DNA from: Ettlia oleoabundans | Taxonomy: Eukaryota > Chlorophyta > Chlorophyceae > Chlamydomonadales | DNA: 11,417 nucleotides | Reading direction: 5' to 3' | Assembly: GCA_019693395.1 (NCBI GenBank) | Contig: JAAMXP010006092.1 | Coordinates: 1 to 11,417 of the forward strand | In this document: piece by piece, positions 7,247 through 11,417 of the stretch | Position numbering within the stretch: the stretch's first letter is position 1 | Layout of the letters: each line of letters begins with the position of its first letter | The notes under the pieces: generated by a model | Told to the model about the DNA's origin: nothing | Database searches by the model: none | What the model saw: only the letters and a program-made list of their open reading frames with translations | Translations under genes and position numbers: made by a program

Positions 7247-10200
7247 ATGATGCGTGGCCTTGTTGCCAACGCCCTGGCGGCAACCTTTTCGGACGACGTC
7301 CACGGGCCCAACAGGCCCCTTCTGGCGGGCAAAGAGGGCCTCCCGTCTTCCTGTCACGTTCTTTTGGTCGATGACGAGCGTCTCACAAGGACAGTCCTCA
7401 GCTCGTTGCTGCAGAAATGCGGGTACAGAGGTGCGACCCATTCAGGCCGCTCTTGCGGCTGCCTGCACCACCAAGCGGGGCTTTGATTGAAACTGCGCGC
7501 CAAAATCATTCCGGGCCAGCAATTTTGGAGGCTCCCTGTGGCTGGCGACCGCCGAGGCAGCTGCCTGCCGCCACAAACCAGAGGGCGGCCGCTGACGCGC
7601 GCGCGCGCGCCCGCCCCTGCACCCCCCCACACACACACGCACCGCATCTTTGGTCCTTCCCCGCCTTAATAATATGCAGTAACCAGCGCCAGCGATGGCA
7701 TGGAGGCCTTGCGGCTGTTGCGCAACAGCGCTCCAGACACATTTCAACTCGTCCTCACGGTGGGTTGGTGCACCCGTCCTTTGCTTCCATATTGCCAGTT
7801 GTCGGTGCCTAAACAGTGCGGAACTACGACCCCTTTTCAAGCACACATCTGGGTACTGCCATGCTGTCCAACTGCAGGACGTCTGCATGCCGGAGCTGAA
7901 TGGCATCCAGCTGCTGAGCTGCGTGAAGCAGGATGCCAACCTGCGCGCAGTCCCTGTCGTCAGTGAGTGCGCTGCATCCAGAAGTGCATGTGCTGCCTTC
8001 TCTTTGTTCAGCCCAGCACCGCTATTCTACTCCCCCCCCCACACAGTTGTCAACAATGCTTTCTCTCCAAGCTGCATCCGTCTTCGGGCGGGACAGCACG
8101 ACGTTTGTACTGCCTTCCTCCTGTCGGGTTCAAATTGCCGCCGCTTGCTCTGCAACAACCACCCAAGTGTTCTTCTACTGCCAGCCTGGATTATGTCCTT
8201 ACTTCTTCTCTGGGCTTCTGCTGTGCAGTGATGTCATCGGTGGACCAGGAGGAGACTGTGGCCGAGTGCGTGCAGCAGGGGGCTGAGGAGTACCTGGTGA
8301 AGCCGCTGACCAAGAAAGAGGTGCAGCACATCTGGCAGCACGTGTGGCGTAAAAGATGCGCGGCAGCACAAGTACCGCAGCTGCCGGTGGAGGCAGCGGC
8401 AGCAGCAGCGGCTGCACACGCCTCCGGCCGAGACCATCTGTCACAGCAGCAATCGCAGCCGCAGCAGGATTTCTCGCAGCCACAGCAACAGGCGCAGCCA
8501 GCCCCGTCTGTGCCACTCGCTACTTCAGCGCAGGATGTGCAGCAGCCAGCATCAGTATGCACCCAGCACCTGCTTCAGCAGCAGGGCGACAGCGTGGATG
8601 CCCTGATCCGCAGCACGCCGCAGATGTCCGGCGGCAGCAGCTTGCACCTGCGCCAGTGCGTGTTCAGCGCTGCTGTGAGCCTGGTGCAGGGGGCGCACCT
8701 GCAGCGCCGGCCCCTGCTGTGCCTGCACCCAGGCCGCCTGCACTTCTCGCAGGTGCAGGGACTGCTGAGAACTGCGCAGCCCGACCCACAGCATCAGAGC
8801 TGTGGCTGCAGCGATGCAGCGGCTGCTGCTGAGGTGGCGGAGGTTGACAGCCTATACACTAGCCCCGAGGAGGCGGCTGGTCACCCTTGCTGCCAGAGCG
8901 ACATGTTCAGCCTGGGGCTGCTGTTCGTGGGTGAGCACACCGCCGCTGCACGTCGATTATCTACCTGTACTGCACCGTTTTCCTGCACCGCATGAATGGA
9001 GGACAGCTGTTGGTGCCCTGTGTGTTTGGCCAGGTTGCCATGAATGGCACGTGTGACTGAGCCTGCCTTGCCATGTTCCTGCCTCCTGGCCCCTCTGCGT
9101 GTAGATCTCTTCTTTCCCTCTGCATCCCATAGCCAGCGATGCACCCAACTGCGGGCAGCGCGTGCCGCTGTGCTGCCTGGCGTGCTCATGGGCACCCACA
9201 GCGCAGGCAGCGCGCAGGCGCTGCAGGACCTGCTGCTAGGCCTGCTGCAGGCCGACCCCGCGCGCCGCCCCACCGTGCACGCTGTTTTGCGGGCGGGCAT
9301 TCTGCAAGACGCCTTCCGCCTGGTGCAGCAGCTGCCACACTGGCGCCTGCTGGGTGCGTCTGTGACTGCAGCAGGTGCACAGCAACAGCAGGCATCTGCA
9401 ACCAAAACCGCAGCTCCGCAGCATACAGCAGTTGCAGCCAGCACCTGCCGAAGCGCAGGCGCCGCTGTGGCGGTGGCGCCTGCAACGCAGGCGCCACTGG
9501 ACCGTGATGCAGTGCGGCATTTCCTGCTGCTCCTGCGCAAGTCAAAGCAGCAGGAAATGGCGCAGGCTCAAGCGCAGCTGGCCGCACTGGACGCTGACAT
9601 CGGAGAGGTGCTGCAGCGGAGGCGTCGCAACACTGGCGCCACCACCACCGCTTCGCCCTTTTCCAGCTCACAACCCAACTCGCCTGAAAGGAAGGAGCAG
9701 CAGCCTGCCTCCAAGCGTGCCCGCTTGGCTCTTGGCAGTGCCAGCGACAGTGCAGGCAAGGTGGAGCCTGCAATGGCAGGTGAAGCGGCACGGACCGATG
9801 TCGATGTGGAGGCGGCGGGAGCCAGTGCGGTGCCTGTGCCCCCGGTGGATCAACAGCGGCGCGTGGCGGCCGTCATGCCTCAGCTGGAAGATCTGTTCTT
9901 CAAGCGCCGTCACCACCAATACCGGCAGCAGCAGCAGCAGCAGCAGCAGACTGGGGCGTCTCCCAGCACGGAGTGGGACGGTACAGGGCCGGATGCAAGC
10001 ATGCGGTTGGGTGGGCACCTGGATTCATTTGCCCGTGACCTGAACGAGCTGGCCACACACTCACGGCTGACCCTGAAGGCCACCCTGCGCAGCGGGGACT
10101 TGGCGTCACCCGTGGAGATGGTGAGTCCTGCAGGGTTGGCAGTAGAGCAGAGCTGCATGGGGTGGAAGGTGCTCACAAGCGGGAGGGCAGATGGCAGGTG

Positions 10201-11227
10201 CTTTGCTTGCCTCGCACACGGCACACGCGGGGCGCGTCCAGTTTGGTTATCTACCACGGGGCGGACTGGGCAAACAGGTGGGAGCGGCCTTGCTTGGTAG
10301 CCCCCCCTGGTGGAGACGGCCTCGCTTGGTAGCCCCCCGTGCCTCGCATGACCCTCTGTTGTTGCCTCGCTCACCCCTCTCCCCTGTGCCTCCCTTCCCC
10401 ACTTCCCGCAGGCCTGCTGCGCCGCCTTTGATCGCGACGACGAGTTCTTTGCGACCGTGGGTGTGTCGCGCCGCGTCAAGATTTTCGACTTTGCAGCCTG
10501 CCTGGAGGGGCAGGACAACGTGATGCACTACCCCGCACTGCAGGTGAGCGGCACGTGGGACAGCGGGTGGGTGAGCGGCTGGGTGAGTCAGAAGGGTCTT
10601 ATGGCATGAGTAATGAGGGGCCTGCAGAATGTGCGGGATCGTGCACGAGCTCAGTGTGAGCCACATGGCCCTGCAGCACCACAGACAACAGCACGCAGGG
10701 TCGCCACCTTGTGCTTGTTGCTGTGCATGCTGTGCAGATCACGACCCGCAGCAAGCTGAGCAGCGTGAGCTGGAACACCTACGTGAAGAGCCAGCTCATC
10801 ACAGCAGACTACGGCGGTCTCATCCAGCTGTGGGACGCGGCCACTGCGGGGGAGGCGGCGCAGTACGACGAGCACGCGCGCCGCGTCTGGTCGGTGGACT
10901 TCTCCACCACTGACCCAATGCGCTTCCTCAGGTAGGTGCATGGGCACAGGGTTGCTGGGTGTGTGGGCGCCAGTGGTCGGGCAGCGTGCAGCGAGCGCAA
11001 CTGGTGGGTGGAGGTTGAGGCGTGGCTGGCCGAGGGGAAAATCTGCGTCGGTGTGTTTCATCGCGATGGGGCCAGTCCTCACCTATTTTGTGCTTGCCTG
11101 CCCTGCCCCACCCCACCCTGGGCTGCAGCGGCAGCGATGACGGCAGCGTGCGGCTGTGGAACGTCCACGAGCAGTCGAGCGTGCTGCGCATGGCCGCTCC
11201 GGCAAACGTCTGCTCCGTACAGTTCAG
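7247..11227 (+). CDS. SPA-type COP1/SPA WD40 protein with N-terminal response-regulator receiver domain, 5' part of gene
   Basis: Exons: 7247-7430, 7680-7759, 7878-7962, 8229-8930, 9105-10120, 10412-10543, 10738-10931, 11129-11227; all introns are GT-AG and phases agree, giving 830 residues, continuing past the window. Domains: receiver (about 36-159), Ala/Gln-rich linker (160-250), degenerate kinase C-lobe (about 255-420), coiled coil (about 482-525), basic patch SKRARL (553-558, possible NLS), conserved pre-propeller segment (LEDLFFKRR, RLTLKATLRSGDL), and WD40 repeats from 690. Family knowledge: SPA proteins partner COP1 in nuclear CUL4-DDB1 ubiquitin ligases that degrade light-signalling factors; in Chlamydomonas, COP1-SPA controls photoprotection genes. 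Kinase-like domain plus coiled coil without a RING favours SPA over COP1. The receiver is not part of plant SPA proteins. Start: tandem ATGs at 7247 and 7250 just before the receiver; I took the first. Exon 4 joins receiver and kinase-like parts without a break. Confidence 0.9.
7352..8356 (+). other. Receiver (REC) domain of the SPA fusion, residues about 36-159
   Basis: Spread over exons 1-4. The acidic pair is D42/D43 in HVLLVDDERL; the phospho-acceptor is D89 in LTDVCMPELNG, the first residue of exon 3; the switch Ser is S119 in VVMMSSVDQEE; and the conserved Lys is K141 in EEYLVKPL. The spacings D43-D89 (46), D89-S119 (30) and S119-K141 (22) match the CheY fold (CheY D13-D57-T87-K109: 44, 30, 22). 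The end, LVKPLTKKEVQHIWQHVWRK, closely resembles the C-terminal end of plant pseudo-response regulators. Those usually replace the acceptor Asp with Glu, whereas here it is Asp, so phosphorylation is plausible. Confidence 0.92.
7596..7638 (+). repeat. CG and CA dinucleotide runs in SPA intron 1
   Basis: An alternating CG run at 7596-7610 is followed by a C-rich stretch and a short ACACACAC run at about 7629-7638, all within intron 1 (7431-7679). These are simple-sequence tracts with no visible function; the acceptor ATATGCAG follows 40 nt later. Confidence 0.75.
8393..8573 (+). repeat. Ala run and Gln-rich linker in SPA exon 4
   Basis: Eight Ala codons (8393-8416, residues 172-179) are followed by a Gln-rich segment with several QQQ and QPQQ patches to about residue 235. 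The stretch is low complexity and probably disordered. It tethers the receiver to the kinase-like part within one exon. Confidence 0.85.
8642..9313 (+). other. Degenerate kinase-like C-lobe of the SPA protein, residues about 255-420
   Basis: What remains of a SPA-type kinase-like domain is only the C-terminal half. PLLCLHPGRLHF aligns with the SPA catalytic-loop region (LCDLRPS, from memory), but without the catalytic Asp. YTSPEE corresponds to the APE motif, SDMFSLGLLF to subdomain IX, and DPARRPTVHAVL to subdomain XI. No glycine loop, VAIK lysine or DFG is seen. Intron 4 (8931-9104) falls inside it, and the spliced junction LLFV-DLFFPSAS matches the SPA family spacing. It should be catalytically dead. 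Confidence 0.8.
9497..9628 (+). other. Coiled-coil segment of the SPA protein, residues about 482-525
   Basis: The segment runs from LDRDAVRHFLLLLRKSKQQE through LAALDADIGEVLQRRRR and aligns with the SPA coiled coil (from memory, LLEFLFLIQQRKQ... and SSDIDQVVKRQ). In plants this region mediates SPA-SPA and SPA-COP1 association. It is followed by a Ser/Pro-rich linker carrying the basic patch SKRARL. Confidence 0.8.
9926..9949 (+). repeat. Pure (CAG)8 run in SPA exon 5
   Basis: Eight uninterrupted CAG codons encode Q625-Q632, just after the conserved LEDLFFKRR segment. Unlike the mixed exportin-T tract, this run is pure CAG and so more prone to length change between strains. Confidence 0.9.
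10285..10338 (+). repeat. Two 22-bp near-identical direct repeats in SPA intron 5
   Basis: The 22-mers at 10285-10306 and 10317-10338 differ at one position (CGGCCTTGCTTGG... against CGGCCTCGCTTGG...) and each ends in a run of C. They are spaced 32 bp start to start inside intron 5 (10121-10411). This is probably a local duplication. Confidence 0.8.
10412..11227 (+). other. N-terminal part of the COP1/SPA-type WD40 propeller
   Basis: Exons 6-8 carry residues 690-830. Blade 1 contains AFDRDDEFFATVGVSRRVKI, blade 2 KLSSVSWNTYVKSQLITADY and IQLWDAA, blade 3 HARRVWSVDF and SGSDDGSVRLWNV; blade 4 begins ANVCSVQF. All align in order with plant SPA/COP1 WD40 domains. The remaining blades, including the region that binds target VP motifs and any DDB1-contacting WDxR motif, lie beyond the window. 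Confidence 0.93.
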
Positions 11228-11417
11228 GTGCGCACCACCCCCCACCGACCCATCGAGCTGGCATTGATTGGCTAGCGTGGAACCAGAGCGAGTATGCTGT
11301 GGGGCACTGCTGTAATGGGCTGGCAGCCACATTTTTTCCTGCATCTTTGAATCCACGCACTTTGTAACCAGCTAACTATTTTGCCCCCCGACCCCCCACC
11401 GCACCCCATCCCACCCC
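11228..11417 (+). other. Start of SPA intron 8, running off the window
   Basis: A donor at 11228 (AG|GTGCGC) follows phase-2 coding sequence. No later acceptor in the window is followed by WD40-like sequence, and the end is C-rich, as if nearing an acceptor. Read-through from exon 8 meets an in-frame TGA at 11265-11267. Two TGTAA motifs lie at 11311-11315 and 11363-11367. Confidence 0.65.

Noticed and set aside
7596..7638. Z-DNA or regulatory role for the alternating CG and CA runs
   Set aside because: The runs are short and intronic, with no associated motif; simple-sequence drift explains them.
7967..8228. Open frame continuing upstream of SPA exon 4 through intron 3
   Set aside because: The translated sequence has no receiver or kinase similarity, the intron has good GT and AG sites, and retention would break the exon 3 frame (266 nt). 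Splicing restores VPVVMMSS exactly.
8881..9540. 219-aa minus-strand Cys/Ala-rich ORF
   Set aside because: It mirrors SPA exon 5, whose sense frame has kinase-like and coiled-coil motifs; the antisense frame has none.
1..11417. tRNA, rRNA, transposon or viral sequence
   Set aside because: By eye I find no tRNA cloverleaf, rRNA block, terminal inverted repeats, transposase, reverse transcriptase or capsid motifs. A covariance-model and profile search would be needed to exclude small or decayed copies.

Overview
The window is nuclear DNA from a green alga, most likely a core chlorophyte. It is GC-rich and intron-dense: nearly every 80-1000 nt of coding sequence is broken by a 110-290 nt GT-AG intron. 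Gln and Ala homopolymers encoded by CAG/CAA and GCN runs occur in the proteins. The gene content (exportin-T of the plant PAUSED type and a SPA photomorphogenesis protein) fits the green lineage. I see no prokaryotic operon, mobile element, rRNA, tRNA or CRISPR array. All three genes lie on the + strand, head to tail. Exon boundaries below were worked out by hand from splice consensus, reading phase and remembered family sequences, so they are predictions.

Layout: (1) 1-697 holds the last three exons of a universal stress protein (USP) gene whose 5' part lies outside the window. (2) 698-1468 is intergenic/UTR. (3) 1469-6711 is a complete 11-exon gene for exportin-T, the Ran-dependent nuclear export receptor for tRNA; the splice model gives 3300 nt with no frame break (1099 aa), ending in a 20-Gln tail. 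(4) 6712-7246 is intergenic/5' leader, with a 58-codon upstream ORF, a short inverted repeat and an ACGT-core element. (5) 7247 to beyond the window end is the 5' part (8 exons, 830 aa seen) of a SPA-type gene: a kinase-like C-lobe remnant, a coiled coil and a COP1/SPA WD40 propeller.

The most unusual feature is that the SPA protein begins with a two-component receiver domain that keeps every canonical phosphorylation residue (D42, D43, D89, S119, K141). The receiver's C-terminal end resembles that of plant circadian pseudo-response regulators. Receiver end, Gln-rich linker and kinase-like remnant are read from one uninterrupted exon (8229-8930), so this is not an artefact of joining neighbouring genes. 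Architecture: receiver, degenerate kinase C-lobe, coiled coil, WD40. It suggests a direct link between phosphorelay or clock-type signalling and the COP1-SPA ubiquitin ligase. I cannot tell from sequence alone whether this fusion has already been described in algae.

The three genes have no evident shared pathway; their adjacency looks like ordinary gene packing in a compact algal genome.
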